Positions 52,408 to 62,240 are shown, counted from the stretch's first letter. The stretch is 64,000 bases of DNA from JAIOSF01 sp963677755 (GCA_963677755.1 OY782506.1:62001-126000), one strand, 5' to 3'. Made by a program: numbers and translations. Notes: generated by a model from the sequence alone, not told the origin.

Positions 52408-53244
52408 TTAAACCCAAATATTATCAATTAACCTAGTATTTCCTATTTTTACAGCAATTAGTATTATACTATTTTTTATCTCTACCGTATCAATTTGAAT
52501 AAAGTCTCTATTAACTATGGTTATATATTCAACATCTAATTCATCATATTGAGATAAAAATTGATTCATAGCTTCAATAATAACTTTAGTATTCGTTTGA
52601 TTTGTTCCAATAGCTTTCGCCCCAAGTTTGAGTGCTTTTGAAATATTGAGTGCTAATTCTCTTTGTTCTTTACTTAAGTAGGTATTTCTACTACTTAAAG
52701 CTAGACCATCTTTTTCTCTTACTATATCACAAGCAATAATATTGATATCTAAATAAAAGTTTTTAACCATTTGATTGATAAGAGAAAGTTGCTGTGCATC
52801 TTTTTTCCCAAAATAAGCATTGGTAGGTTTTACAATATTAAAAAGTTTTAATACAATTTGAAGCATACCATCAAAATGTCCGGGTCTTTTTTCACCTTCT
52901 AAGATAAAACCTTTGATTTTTGGAGCTTTTAAAAGTATCTCATCATTTTCATACATTGTTTGTTTGTTTGGCAAAAAAAGATAGTCAACTTGTGCTAATT
53001 CACAGAGTTTTGCATCTGCTTGTTCTTTTTTAGGATAACTATCTAAATCTTCACCTTGTAAAAACTGAGTAGGATTTACAAATATAGATACAACTACGAT
53101 ATCATTTTCTTCTCTAGCTTTAGTTATAAGACTTAAATGCCCCTCATGTAATGCACCCATAGTTGGTACAAAACCTATTTTTTTATCTTTACTAATAGGT
53201 TGTAATGTATTTTTTAATCCATTTATATTATCAATAATTGTCAT
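52408..53244 (-). CDS. panC: Pantothenate synthetase
   Basis: A 278-residue enzyme joining pantoate and beta-alanine with ATP in coenzyme A synthesis. Motifs: VPTMGALHEGHLSLI, VSIFVNPTQF, YFGKKDAQQLSLI, and the KMSKS-like REKDGLALSSRNTYL. Size is typical. It is the end of a minus-strand group starting with the SprA-related gene at 54031; the 12-nt gap to the upstream 97-aa gene suggests co-transcription. Confidence 0.96.
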   Translation of the reverse strand: MTIIDNINGLKNTLQPISKDKKIGFVPTMGALHEGHLSLITKAREENDIVVVSIFVNPTQFLQGEDLDSYPKKEQADAKLCELAQVDYLFLPNKQTMYENDEILLKAPKIKGFILEGEKRPGHFDGMLQIVLKLFNIVKPTNAYFGKKDAQQLSLINQMVKNFYLDINIIACDIVREKDGLALSSRNTYLSKEQRELALNISKALKLGAKAIGTNQTNTKVIIEAMNQFLSQYDELDVEYITIVNRDFIQIDTVEIKNSIILIAVKIGNTRLIDNIWV

Positions 53245-53256
53245 GTTATGAAATCA

Positions 53257-53550
53257 TTAAGCTTTAATATCAATAATTGTTTGATGCACTGAGTCTTGAG
53301 TTGATATGACTTGTGCATTTGCAGTATAAGCAATAGGTATCTCTATTTGTTTTACCATCTCATTTGTTATATTTACATCTTTTGAATTTTCTTTTTCACT
53401 TATATTGTCGTCTTGTAAATCGTTTTGATTCTTTTTTTCAGTATTTTCAGTATTTGAACTAAGCTTTGAAAGAGCACTTGCACTTTGTTCAAGTTTTTTT
53501 TCAAGTTGCATCATAGAATTTACATTATTATTAACTTGCATTTTCTTCAC
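53257..53550 (-). CDS. 97-aa hypothetical protein
   Basis: A small, charged protein (MKKMQVNNNVNSMMQLEKKL...) rich in Asn, Lys, Ser and Asp with no signal peptide or domain I recognise. It overlaps the upstream SprA-related gene by 20 nt and precedes panC by 12 nt. Low-complexity middle section (NTEKKNQNDLQDDN). Function unknown. Confidence 0.6.
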   Translation of the reverse strand: MKKMQVNNNVNSMMQLEKKLEQSASALSKLSSNTENTEKKNQNDLQDDNISEKENSKDVNITNEMVKQIEIPIAYTANAQVISTQDSVHQTIIDIKA

Positions 53551-54031
53551 CTTTTAGTTGAAGTAGTATTTTATTGAGATTTGTTTGTGATGCGATTGTA
53601 TTATCTGCACCACTAGCATCTGAAACTCCTGAAGCTGCTTTATGAAGTTGATCAAGTTTAAATGCTGCTGCTTTTGGATCATCTGGAATTGATGTGTCAA
53701 ATCGCACATTTCCCCCTACTGCATACATTTTTCCATCAGGACCTTGTTGATAATTATATGAAATAGGAGTTGTTGTATGACCGATACTTGCATGTATTTG
53801 TTCGTGAGTTCTTACTTGTGCATCAGATTGTTTAAACTTTTCTAAAACTCTTGCAAAATCTTTTTCATCATAATTTGTTGCTTGGGAAGATTGTTCTATG
53901 TAGTCTTTTTTCGATACATTTTCGACGGCATTTTCTTGCTGTGCTTTTTCAAGTTGGGCGTATTTGGCAGAGAGTTTTGTGTATAACTGATTTACTGAAA
54001 CATTGTCAAAGCTATCTGTTATTATATCCAT
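53531..54031 (-). CDS. SprA-related putative metalloprotease
   Basis: About 166 residues from the ATG at 54031, preceded by AAAGGG; a GTG at 54046 is possible. It carries the SprA-related family pattern: DAQVRTHEQIHASIG with a possible HExxH-like zinc site (His-Glu-Gln-Ile-His), NYQQGPDGKMYAVGGNVRFD and DDPKAAAFKLDQLHKAASG. The family is common in Campylobacterota and Gammaproteobacteria, but no activity has been proven to my knowledge. It has no signal peptide. First gene of the group ending in panC. Confidence 0.82.
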   Translation of the reverse strand: MDIITDSFDNVSVNQLYTKLSAKYAQLEKAQQENAVENVSKKDYIEQSSQATNYDEKDFARVLEKFKQSDAQVRTHEQIHASIGHTTTPISYNYQQGPDGKMYAVGGNVRFDTSIPDDPKAAAFKLDQLHKAASGVSDASGADNTIASQTNLNKILLQLKGEENAS

Positions 54032-54133
54032 ACCATACCCTTTCACTTGATTAGTGAAACTATTATATCTAAATTTCTTAAAATTAAATTAAAATAAAGA
54101 TAGTAGTTTTAGTAATTTGTTTTAAGGGAAAGT

Positions 54134-54157
54134 AATCCTATCAAAAATGATAGGATT
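54134..54157 (-). terminator. Hairpin after the rhodanese gene
   Basis: AATCCTATCA and TGATAGGATT, a perfect 10-bp inverted repeat around AAAA, 9 nt beyond the stop of the minus-strand rhodanese gene. Only a weak T-run follows. Confidence 0.6.
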
Positions 54158-54165
54158 ATACTAGT

Positions 54166-54681
54166 TTATTTTTTACAATGTTCTGCATAGAAGTGACCAA
54201 ACTTGATTTTAGTTCCTAGCTTGTCTTTTGCTTTACTGTATTTGTTTACTACAGGATTACATTGATCAATCCAGCTATTGATACTATATATTTTTACCTT
54301 TTTGAATCCCATTTTTTTAAATGTTTCTGCTTCGATTGATGCTCTTGAAGCTGTATTACATACTACTATAAGTTTATTTTTTACAAATTTATTATTGTCA
54401 TCTAGTACAATATTTTCAAAAGCTTTTTCAGGTGCTTGTCTACCAACTCTTGATGTACCTTTGATATGAGCTGCACTCCACTCTTCCATTGTTCTTACAT
54501 CAACTACAGCCCAATCATCTGCTGCTATTGCTTTTTTTACATCAGTTGTTGTTGCCATTGTTCCATTTTTCATAGCTTCAGATTTCAACTTTTTTGTTAA
54601 ATCTTTATACCCGATAAAATCAGATGCAGTTGCTGCACCAGCCAATAATGTTGTTGCTAATAATATATTCGTTAGTTTCAT
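54166..54681 (-). CDS. Periplasmic rhodanese-domain protein
   Basis: A 171-residue exported protein (signal peptide MKLTNILLATTLLAGAATA). The rhodanese domain has AVVDVRTMEEWSAAHIKGT and the catalytic cysteine in IVVCNTASRAS. It would transfer sulfane sulfur in the periplasm. It is a monocistronic gene by the hairpin behind it and the gap before it. The active-site loop differs from the rhodanese at 21870-22331 (CNTASR vs CNGAKCW). Proximity to the sox genes suggests, but does not prove, a part in sulfur oxidation. Confidence 0.86.
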   Translation of the reverse strand: MKLTNILLATTLLAGAATASDFIGYKDLTKKLKSEAMKNGTMATTTDVKKAIAADDWAVVDVRTMEEWSAAHIKGTSRVGRQAPEKAFENIVLDDNNKFVKNKLIVVCNTASRASIEAETFKKMGFKKVKIYSINSWIDQCNPVVNKYSKAKDKLGTKIKFGHFYAEHCKK

Positions 54682-54825
54682 AATATATTCTCCTAAAATA
54701 TTTATTTATTTATAATTTTTACTTATACTTAGAATAGATTCTTATTATAAGAAAAAGTTATATATAAATTGAATGTTAGCAATAAATTCTTAAATAAAAA
54801 TAATAAATTATTGTCTGATAGTCAT

Positions 54826-56244
54826 TTAGTTACATATTACAACTGATTTAATTTCTGTAAACTCCTCTAAAGCAAAGCTTGGTCCCTCTTTCCCTATTCC
54901 ACTTAGTTTTGTTCCTCCATATGGTTGTATATCAAATCTTAGAGTTGGTATATCATTAATTACAACACCTCCACAATCTGCTTCTTCAATGAATTGTTGT
55001 GTTTGTTGTAGGTTATTTGTGAAAATACTAAACTGTAAACCATAAGGGGAGTTATTCATTTTTTTAATTGCTTCCTCATAACTTTTTACTTTAATGAGAC
55101 TTACAATAGGGGCAAAAACCTCTTCACAAACTATTTTCATATTATCGGTAACTTCTGTCATAATTGTTGGATAAAAATTAAGACCTTCATATTTATTTCC
55201 TGTCAAACAAACAGCTCCCTCTTTACAAGCACTTTGGCACCAATTTGTTGCACGGTTTAATGCTTCTTCATTAATTAATGGACCTAAAAATGTAGTATCT
55301 TCATAAGGACTTCCAACTTTTAACTTTTCTGTTTCACTTTTCATAGCACTTGCAAATTCATCATATATGCTTTCATTTACATATATTCTTTGAAGACTAA
55401 TACATACTTGACCGCTATTAATAAAAGCACCAATACTACATCTTGAAGCAGCTTTTTGGATATTTGCACTACTATCTATATAAGTTGCAGCATTTCCACC
55501 AAGTTCGAGTGCAACTTTTTTAATTCCTGCATTTTTTGTAATAATGTTACCAACAGGAACACTTCCTGTAAAACTTAATACTCTTGGAATTGGAGATTTT
55601 ACTAAGGTACTTCCAACATCTACATCACCATAAATTACACTTAAAGCATCTTTAATTGCATATTCAGATTCAATAAATAGTTTTGCAAATTTGTAAGCAG
55701 TTCGTGGTGCTTCTGGAGTTGGTTTGAGTACTACTGCATTTCCACTTACTAGAGCTGGAGCTATCTTATGTGCTACAAGGTTTAGAGGAAAATTAAATGG
55801 TGTAATACATGCTACAACACCTACAGGGACTCTTGTGTAATATGCTGTTGTTTTTGCACCACTATTCATAGCATCTGTATTGATTGTATTACCATGTAAG
55901 TTAATCATCGCATGACAGCTTAACTTCACTGTTTCAATACATCTTTGTACCTCCACCCTTGCAAACGTGATTGGTTTTCCAACTTCATCACACAATGTTT
56001 TTGCTATATCTTCGAGATTTTTTTCTAATTTATCAGCAACATCTTCAAGCCAAGAAATTCTTTGTGAAAGCTTTGACGCTTTAGTTTTTACGCTTGCTTT
56101 TTGTGCTATATTGAGTGCTTTTAATGTATCCTCTTGAGTACACATAGGGTATTGTGAAACTACCTCTTTTGTATATGGATTTATGATTTTTTCTAGTGTA
56201 TCTCTTGAAACTTCATCACTTCCAAAAAAAATATTTGCTACCAT
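54826..56244 (-). CDS. NAD(P)-dependent aldehyde dehydrogenase
   Basis: About 472 residues from the ATG at 56244, chosen because AGGTGG lies 5 nt before it; the frame extends upstream to a GTG without a ribosome site. ALDH-family text is complete: ITPFNFPLNLVAHKIAPAL, VLKPTPEAPRTAYKF, ALELGGNAATYI with the general-base Glu, and the nucleophile in NSGQVCISLQRIYV. Substrate not evident; similar sequences include lactaldehyde and glyceraldehyde-3-phosphate dehydrogenases. Cytoplasmic. Divergent from soxC over a 214-bp gap. Confidence 0.92.
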   Translation of the reverse strand: MVANIFFGSDEVSRDTLEKIINPYTKEVVSQYPMCTQEDTLKALNIAQKASVKTKASKLSQRISWLEDVADKLEKNLEDIAKTLCDEVGKPITFARVEVQRCIETVKLSCHAMINLHGNTINTDAMNSGAKTTAYYTRVPVGVVACITPFNFPLNLVAHKIAPALVSGNAVVLKPTPEAPRTAYKFAKLFIESEYAIKDALSVIYGDVDVGSTLVKSPIPRVLSFTGSVPVGNIITKNAGIKKVALELGGNAATYIDSSANIQKAASRCSIGAFINSGQVCISLQRIYVNESIYDEFASAMKSETEKLKVGSPYEDTTFLGPLINEEALNRATNWCQSACKEGAVCLTGNKYEGLNFYPTIMTEVTDNMKIVCEEVFAPIVSLIKVKSYEEAIKKMNNSPYGLQFSIFTNNLQQTQQFIEEADCGGVVINDIPTLRFDIQPYGGTKLSGIGKEGPSFALEEFTEIKSVVICN

Positions 56245-56458
56245 TTTAACCACCTATTAAGTTATTTATTTGATTCTAACATAGTTAACTTATTTTTAAT
56301 TGATAAATTTCCCCCTAAATAAAGGGATTTGTTTAATAATATAAGTATAAGATATAATTATTATATAAAATTCTTGTATCAATTTTAAATATTAATTAAT
56401 TTCTATTTGGTATACTGCTCGAACAGTATAAATTGTAAATTATATAAGGAGAATATAC

Positions 56459-57838
56459 GTGGATAAGATAGACACTAAAAAAAGCTCTGAAGTTACAAGC
56501 CTGGAAATAAGTTCAAAAGGTTTGAGCAGAAGAGATTTTTTCAAAAAAACTGGTGCAGTTAGTGCAGTTGCAGCTGCAAGTGTAATAGCACCTACAGGGG
56601 TCAAAGCTGAAGATGATCATGCGATTATGCATCATCCAAAGTGGGGACAATCTTGGGGAGACCCAGTTACAAAAAATAGATATGGTATCCCTTCTAAGTA
56701 TGAACATAATGTTACTAGAAGAACTACAGATCTTCTAGCATCAGGGAATGCAAGAGCATCTATTGCGGTTGCTCCAATTCATGAGTCTGATGGAATTATT
56801 ACACCTAATGGTTTATTTTTCTCTAGATCTCATGGTGGAACAGCACATGTAGATCCAAATGAATATAGATTGATGATTAACGGATTAGTTGAAAAACCAA
56901 TAGTGTTAACTCTAGATCAACTAAAAAGATACCCAAGAGTAACAAGAACACATTTTATTGAGTGTCCAGCAAATGGTGGACAAGAGTGGAGAAGACCACA
57001 ATATAACTCGTTGCAATTTGCAAAAGGATTTATGTCTTGTGCAGAGTGGACTGGTGTTTATATCAAAACTATTTTAGAGGACTTAGGTCTGAAACCTGAA
57101 GCTAAATGGATGTTAGCAGAAGGAAGTGATAACTCAGAGATGGGAAGATCAGTTCCAATTGATAAAGTTTTAGATGATGCGATGCTTGTTTGGGGACAAA
57201 ATGGTGAAGCATTACGACCTGAACAAGGATACCCTGTAAGATTACTTCTTCCAGGTTGGGAAGGAAACTTATGTGTTAAATGGTTAAAAAGATTAGATTT
57301 TTCAAATGAGCCTTGGTATGCAAAAGAAGAAACTTCTAAATATACTGCTCTTAAACCTACAGGAAAAGCAGTACAACACTTCTATGCAAATGAGGTAAAC
57401 TCATCTGTTGTTATTCCAAGTCCTGAAAAGCCATGGACAGATCTTGAAGATGGTGATTGGGTAGAGATAGAAGGTCTTGCATGGTCTGGTATGGGTACTA
57501 TTACTAGAGTTGATTTATCATTTGATGGTGGAAACAATTATGTTGAAGCAAATATAAAAGGTTTAGTTCTTCCAAAATGTTGGACAAGATGGAGTTATAT
57601 GCACCAGTATAAAAAAGGTCAAAGACTTCTTCTTACTTCAAGAGCGACTGATGATGCAGGTTTTGTTCAACCTACAGTTGACCAAGAAGTATTTGGATAC
57701 GGTGTAAAAAAAGAAAATTATGGAAAAGATAAAACTAAAGGTATGGGTGTTGAATCTGTATATCACAGAAATGCTATAGAAACTTGGGAAGTAACATCAA
57801 ATGGGGAGGTGAACCATGTTCAAATTAGAACAATATAA
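56459..57838 (+). CDS. soxC: SoxC, sulfane dehydrogenase molybdopterin subunit
   Basis: A 459-residue Tat-exported protein: GTG start behind AAGGAG, twin-arginine motif SRRDFFKKTGAVSAVAAA. The sulfite-oxidase-family domain follows, with the molybdenum-ligating Cys169 in HFIECPANGGQEW, and a C-terminal dimer domain (AWSGMGTITRVDLSFDGG). With SoxD it oxidises SoxY-bound sulfane sulfur in the periplasm, yielding six electrons. It overlaps soxD by 23 nt. Identification as SoxC rather than SorA rests on the coupled SoxD and SoxYZ. Confidence 0.94.
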   Translation: MDKIDTKKSSEVTSLEISSKGLSRRDFFKKTGAVSAVAAASVIAPTGVKAEDDHAIMHHPKWGQSWGDPVTKNRYGIPSKYEHNVTRRTTDLLASGNARASIAVAPIHESDGIITPNGLFFSRSHGGTAHVDPNEYRLMINGLVEKPIVLTLDQLKRYPRVTRTHFIECPANGGQEWRRPQYNSLQFAKGFMSCAEWTGVYIKTILEDLGLKPEAKWMLAEGSDNSEMGRSVPIDKVLDDAMLVWGQNGEALRPEQGYPVRLLLPGWEGNLCVKWLKRLDFSNEPWYAKEETSKYTALKPTGKAVQHFYANEVNSSVVIPSPEKPWTDLEDGDWVEIEGLAWSGMGTITRVDLSFDGGNNYVEANIKGLVLPKCWTRWSYMHQYKKGQRLLLTSRATDDAGFVQPTVDQEVFGYGVKKENYGKDKTKGMGVESVYHRNAIETWEVTSNGEVNHVQIRTI

Positions 57839-59000
57839 AACAGTAACAGCTTCTCTTGTAACAGTTGCAACTTTGATGAGTGCTGGACAAGCTAGTGAAA
57901 TGGAACATAATGGTTTATGGAATGCTAAAAAAGATATAAGTGGTGGTGTATATTACCCTATTCAAGATGGTAAAACTGGACCATATAAAGTTAATCCGCA
58001 AGTATATAAAAATTCAGATATTGCTAAAGGTGAAGCTGGATTAAAAGCGAGTTATAGCCATGGTAGAGTTCCAACTGCAAATGAATTAAAAGCTTGGGAT
58101 AAAGATATCAATGGACTTAATGAAGGTCTTCCTGAGGGATCAGGTTATGTTGATGAGGGTGAAGCTTTATACGAATCACAATGTATCATGTGTCATGGTG
58201 ACTTTGGATCAGGTGGTGGTGGATATCCAGCACTATCAGCAGGAAAAGCTAGAGATATGAAAAAAACTCTTACAAATAATAGATGGTTAGTGCCTACTGC
58301 ACAAGGGCCTTCAAGAGTATTTGGTTCATATTGGCCAGTTGCAAGTACAATGTTTTGGTACATTAGAGATGCAATGCCACACACAAAATCTAAAACTTTA
58401 ACAGATGATGAAACATATGCTTTGACTGCTTATATGTTATATATAAATGGAATGAAAGTAAATGGAGAAATAGTTACTCCATCATTTAAATTAAATAAAG
58501 AAAAGTTTTTAAAAATTGAGATGCCAAATAGAAATGGTTTTGTACCAGATATTGATGGACCAAATGGGCTTGAAAATGTAAGAAAATTCTTTTCAAATCC
58601 TGCAAATTTTGGAGCTTATAAACTTAAAAAAGGTGAAGAACCTTGTATGAAAAATTGTCAACAAACTGATAATATTGTTAGAGTTGATGGCGGTATTACA
58701 GACTTTGAACCACCTATGGCAGTTGCTAGAGATCTTCCTGTAGAAACACAAGATGCGGCACATAAAGTGAGTTTTGATGCAAAAGCGGCTTATGAAGCAA
58801 ATTGTACTATGTGTCATGCAACTGGAGTTGCACCTGCTGCTGGAGATAAAGCTGGATGGGCGCCATTTATGGAAAAAGGTCTTTCTGCTATGTATAAAAA
58901 CGGTTTAGAGGGTACGAATATGGGTATGCCTGCAAAAGGTGGTTCATCACTTAATGATGGTGAATTTAAACAAGTTGTTGATTATATGCTCAAATTTTAG
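57816..59000 (+). CDS. soxD: SoxD, diheme cytochrome c subunit
   Basis: A 394-residue exported cytochrome (hydrophobic N-terminus TVTASLVTVATLMSAGQAS). Two c-type heme sites: CIMCH (Cys123, Cys126, His127) and CTMCH (Cys330, Cys333, His334). It takes electrons from SoxC and passes them to the respiratory chain. Size (394) matches SoxD (about 390) and two hemes are typical. The start lies inside soxC, so synthesis is coupled. Confidence 0.93.
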   Translation: MFKLEQYKTVTASLVTVATLMSAGQASEMEHNGLWNAKKDISGGVYYPIQDGKTGPYKVNPQVYKNSDIAKGEAGLKASYSHGRVPTANELKAWDKDINGLNEGLPEGSGYVDEGEALYESQCIMCHGDFGSGGGGYPALSAGKARDMKKTLTNNRWLVPTAQGPSRVFGSYWPVASTMFWYIRDAMPHTKSKTLTDDETYALTAYMLYINGMKVNGEIVTPSFKLNKEKFLKIEMPNRNGFVPDIDGPNGLENVRKFFSNPANFGAYKLKKGEEPCMKNCQQTDNIVRVDGGITDFEPPMAVARDLPVETQDAAHKVSFDAKAAYEANCTMCHATGVAPAAGDKAGWAPFMEKGLSAMYKNGLEGTNMGMPAKGGSSLNDGEFKQVVDYMLKF

Positions 59001-59011
59001 AAAGGGAAAAT

Positions 59012-59467
59012 ATGAATAGGAGAAATTTTTTAAGTTTTGCAGGGAGTACTATTGCACTCTCTGTAATTCCAATGAATGTTAATGCTGAAGATTATAGAAA
59101 ATCAAAGCCAACAGTGTGGGAAGCACATAATATTGATGATGCGACAAAAGCTTTGTATGGTATGAAAACACCTATCCAAAGTGATCAAATCAAGATAACA
59201 GTACCAAAAATAAATTCAAGTGGTGCTTCTGTACCAGTTAAGTTTGAAACAACACTTGATGCAAAAACTATAGCTTTATTTCAAGATGCAAATCCTGAGA
59301 GTGCAGTTGCTGTTTTTGATGTGAACAAATATGATTTAAAAAAATATGATGTGAAAATAAAAATGGAAAAAGATGGTGTTATAATGGTTCTTGTTGAAGG
59401 AACTGATGGCAAAATTTATATGAACAAGGTTGCAACAAAAGTTGCAGCTGGTGGGTGTGAAGGATAA
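59012..59467 (+). CDS. soxY: SoxY, sulfur-carrier subunit
   Basis: A 151-residue Tat-exported protein (MNRRNFLSFAGSTIALSV, RR motif). The C-terminus is GGCEG with the carrier Cys149; most SoxY proteins end GGCGG, so one residue after the cysteine is changed to Glu, although the swinging-arm cysteine position is kept. With SoxZ it carries the thiosulfate-derived sulfane. Ribosome site AAAGGGAAA. Followed 3 nt later by soxZ. Confidence 0.92.
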   Translation: MNRRNFLSFAGSTIALSVIPMNVNAEDYRKSKPTVWEAHNIDDATKALYGMKTPIQSDQIKITVPKINSSGASVPVKFETTLDAKTIALFQDANPESAVAVFDVNKYDLKKYDVKIKMEKDGVIMVLVEGTDGKIYMNKVATKVAAGGCEG

Positions 59468-59470
59468 ATA

Positions 59471-59932
59471 ATGGCAAATAAAATAACAGCAATAAAAGTT
59501 AAAATTAAAAATGGTGTAGCAGTTGCTAAAATGGCTTTCTCTCACCCTATGTTGACTTACAACCAAGCAAAGTCAAAAACTGGTAAAAGAGATGATGCAA
59601 ATTTTATTACACATATTACTGGAAAAGTAGGAGATGAAACAGTACTTGATATTTCAACAAGTCAATTTTTCTCAAAAAATCCTATTTTTAAGTTTCAGTT
59701 TAAATGTGATACATTTAAAGTAGGTACTGCCTTAACAGGAAGACAAAAAGATACAATAGAAGAAGAACTTAAAAATAAACTAGGTAGACAACCTACCTAT
59801 ATTGAACGTACTGAAGCTATCCATAATATGTATCCAAATAAAGGTGATTCTCTTACAATAATCGCTACAGATAGAAAAGGTAAAACTTATAAAGAATCAG
59901 TTGAACTTGTATCTAGAAAAAAGAAAAAATAA
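59471..59932 (+). CDS. soxZ: SoxZ with extra internal segment
   Basis: A 153-residue protein; usual SoxZ is about 100. The core (KVKIKNGVAVAKMAFSHPML, THITGKVGDETVLDI, NPIFKFQFKC, GDSLTIIATDRKGKTYKE) is SoxZ, but about 45 residues (CDTFKVGTALTGRQKDTIEE up to NMYPN) are inserted before the last strands. It forms the SoxYZ dimer on which SoxCD acts. No signal peptide: it is co-exported with Tat-carrying SoxY. Confidence 0.9.
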   Translation: MANKITAIKVKIKNGVAVAKMAFSHPMLTYNQAKSKTGKRDDANFITHITGKVGDETVLDISTSQFFSKNPIFKFQFKCDTFKVGTALTGRQKDTIEEELKNKLGRQPTYIERTEAIHNMYPNKGDSLTIIATDRKGKTYKESVELVSRKKKK

Positions 59933-59945
59933 TAAGGAATAAACA

Positions 59946-60920
59946 ATGAAAAATATAGTTCTTTCAACTCTAGCTTTCACATTAGCATTGTTCTTTAGTG
60001 GATGTACTCAAGAAGTGACTACTCCAAAAGGACAACAAGAGCAAATAAGAGAAGATATTAGAATCTTTACTGCAAATAACAGTGAAGGTAAAATAACACC
60101 TCAAAGTATAGAAAAAGCTTTCAAAGCAAATGGTTTTACTATTGTTGGTAACAATGATATGAATAAAGCATTTGAAAAAAGATTTGAAGGTGGGGGAAAA
60201 GATTTTAAGGTATATAGACTAATGTTTGTACATAATCCAAAAATTAGTACAAGAATTATCAATGAATATCCCGAGTTTGGACTTATTGCACCATTGAGTA
60301 CTTCTGTATATTCAAAAGATGGAAAAACAATAACTATATCATCTCTTTCATTAACTGGTATGTCGAGAATATCAGGAGTTCCTGAAACAAATAAAGATTT
60401 GATATTACTTCGTGATAGCATGACAAAAGCATTAGCAGAAGCTTTACCAAATGGAAAATATGAGCCATTAAATTATAAAATAACACGACCAGAAGGTTCA
60501 CTTGTGACAAGATTTGCATTTGTGTTAAAAAATGAAGGTCAAATTGAAGATGCAAAAGAAAACTATCAAGAGACTATGGAGGGTGAAATTGAATCTGCAG
60601 GATTTATTGTTGCAGGATTTTATCCAATTAATGAAGATCTTGTAGAAGGTGGTATCAATGATTATGACTTTTATGATTCATATTCTATTTGTAAATTAGA
60701 AGTAATATACCCAGTACATAAAGTTCACCCAGAAGTTGGGGCATTTGCACCGTGTACTATGTATATGTACAAGAAAAAAGATGAGAAATTTACACGAATG
60801 GGATATCCATCAGTGTATAACTGGGTACTTTCTACAAATATTGACGATGAAGACTCACTTCAACCTTTAATTGATGCACAAGATTTGCTTGAAACAAAAA
60901 TAGATTCAACTATTGAATAA
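59946..60920 (+). CDS. Lipoprotein with two DUF302-like domains
   Basis: A 324-residue lipoprotein: signal peptide with lipobox LFFSGC (Cys20), then two DUF302-like halves (EKAFKANGFTIVGNNDMNKA and EIESAGFIVAGFYPINEDLV), each with a Phe/Gly-rich core. DUF302 proteins often accompany sulfur and redox gene clusters; the biochemical role is unknown. 13 nt after soxZ on the same strand, so it is the fifth gene of the operon. Its stop codon directly abuts the convergent FccB-like gene stop. Confidence 0.82.
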   Translation: MKNIVLSTLAFTLALFFSGCTQEVTTPKGQQEQIREDIRIFTANNSEGKITPQSIEKAFKANGFTIVGNNDMNKAFEKRFEGGGKDFKVYRLMFVHNPKISTRIINEYPEFGLIAPLSTSVYSKDGKTITISSLSLTGMSRISGVPETNKDLILLRDSMTKALAEALPNGKYEPLNYKITRPEGSLVTRFAFVLKNEGQIEDAKENYQETMEGEIESAGFIVAGFYPINEDLVEGGINDYDFYDSYSICKLEVIYPVHKVHPEVGAFAPCTMYMYKKKDEKFTRMGYPSVYNWVLSTNIDDEDSLQPLIDAQDLLETKIDSTIE

Positions 60921-62240
60921 TTAATTTTCAAACATATATTTGTACATTGCATCAGCCCAGTCATACTGGGCTTTTGCATTTGTAAGACCCTCTTTCCCTT
61001 TCCAAACTTCACTCGTTTTTGGAGTGGCAAATCCAAATCTTTTCTTTTTTTCATTATATGCATACATAGAGTTTACAAAAATGGCTCGTTCAGGTGACAT
61101 AGTAACAGCTGAAAAACACAATGTAGTTGGAGATTGCCAAGGGGTATTTTTAATACCATTAATTTTATCAGCTATTAATCTAGCTACATAAAGTCCCTCA
61201 GTACTAGAAGTATTTCCTGATTTTGAAAATCCCATAGGTCTTGCATCTCCAGCGACATATATATCTTTGTGACCTACTACTTCATAGGTAAGACCATCTA
61301 TGTTACCCTCGAGTTTATTAAAAACAGTATCTTTTGCAATACCCACAGTTTCAAGTATTTTTGCACCTCTAACATGGGGATAAAAAGACGCATCATCAAA
61401 ACTAAATTCTTGAAATTCTGTTTCTATAATTCTTTCATCTAAATCAATATATTCTATTTTTGAATTTGGATGATATTCTAGATAATCTGCATACAATTCA
61501 TCAAATGCAGTATGAAAGCCATGCTCTTTAATGGTAATATCATTATTCTCATCAAGTAGCAACACCTTAGCATCTAACTTTTTAGATTTAAAAAAATCAG
61601 CAACTAAACAGGCTCTTTCATAAGGAGCAGGGAGACATCTATAATTACCTGCAGGTACTGTCATTATGAAATTACCACCTTTAAAATTATGTATCTTATT
61701 TTTCAAAGTAAGGTGTTCACTTCCTGGCTTAAATCCTGCAGGATATTCTTGTCGTAACCTATTTTCTAATTCTTGATTATCAGTTATAGAAGAGTAGTCA
61801 TAATCAATACCTGGTGCAAAAACAATGTAATCGTACTCAAGATCACCTTGGGTAGTAAATAATGTTTTTTTATTTTTATCCATACCTATTGCAGTTGCTT
61901 GAAAAAAAGTATAATTATTCTCCCTTGCAGCCTGTAAATAATCATGGGTCAGGTATTCTAAATTAACCCTATCAACAAGCCATAAGTTACTCATAGGACA
62001 AGATACAAACTGATCTTTTTGTTCAACCAAAACAACATCTGTGTTTGGTGAAAAAGTTTTTAAATTTTTCGCAATAGAAAGTCCAGACCATCCACCACCA
62101 ACTATTACTACTCTAGTGTTTTTTTTCTTTACATTTTTTGTTGTATGTTTATTTAATTGTTCATTTGCATAACCTGGAAGTGCTGCAGATGCGGCTAATA
62201 CTGTTGAAAACTTTAAAGCGTCTCTTCGTGAAATTGCCAT
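60921..62240 (-). CDS. FccB/SoxF-like sulfide dehydrogenase flavoprotein
   Basis: About 439 residues from the ATG at 62240 (AAGGA site; the frame extends 18 codons further up but without good context). Twin-arginine signal SRRDALKFSTVLAASAALPG. FAD-binding RVVIVGGGWSGLSIAKNL, the redox cysteine motif VSCPMSNLW, and the family segment GNYRCLPAPYERACL. This is the flavin subunit of flavocytochrome c sulfide dehydrogenase (or SoxF). No cytochrome (FccA) gene adjoins it; it may use a separate cytochrome. It faces the sox cluster. Confidence 0.86.
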   Translation of the reverse strand: MAISRRDALKFSTVLAASAALPGYANEQLNKHTTKNVKKKNTRVVIVGGGWSGLSIAKNLKTFSPNTDVVLVEQKDQFVSCPMSNLWLVDRVNLEYLTHDYLQAARENNYTFFQATAIGMDKNKKTLFTTQGDLEYDYIVFAPGIDYDYSSITDNQELENRLRQEYPAGFKPGSEHLTLKNKIHNFKGGNFIMTVPAGNYRCLPAPYERACLVADFFKSKKLDAKVLLLDENNDITIKEHGFHTAFDELYADYLEYHPNSKIEYIDLDERIIETEFQEFSFDDASFYPHVRGAKILETVGIAKDTVFNKLEGNIDGLTYEVVGHKDIYVAGDARPMGFSKSGNTSSTEGLYVARLIADKINGIKNTPWQSPTTLCFSAVTMSPERAIFVNSMYAYNEKKKRFGFATPKTSEVWKGKEGLTNAKAQYDWADAMYKYMFEN

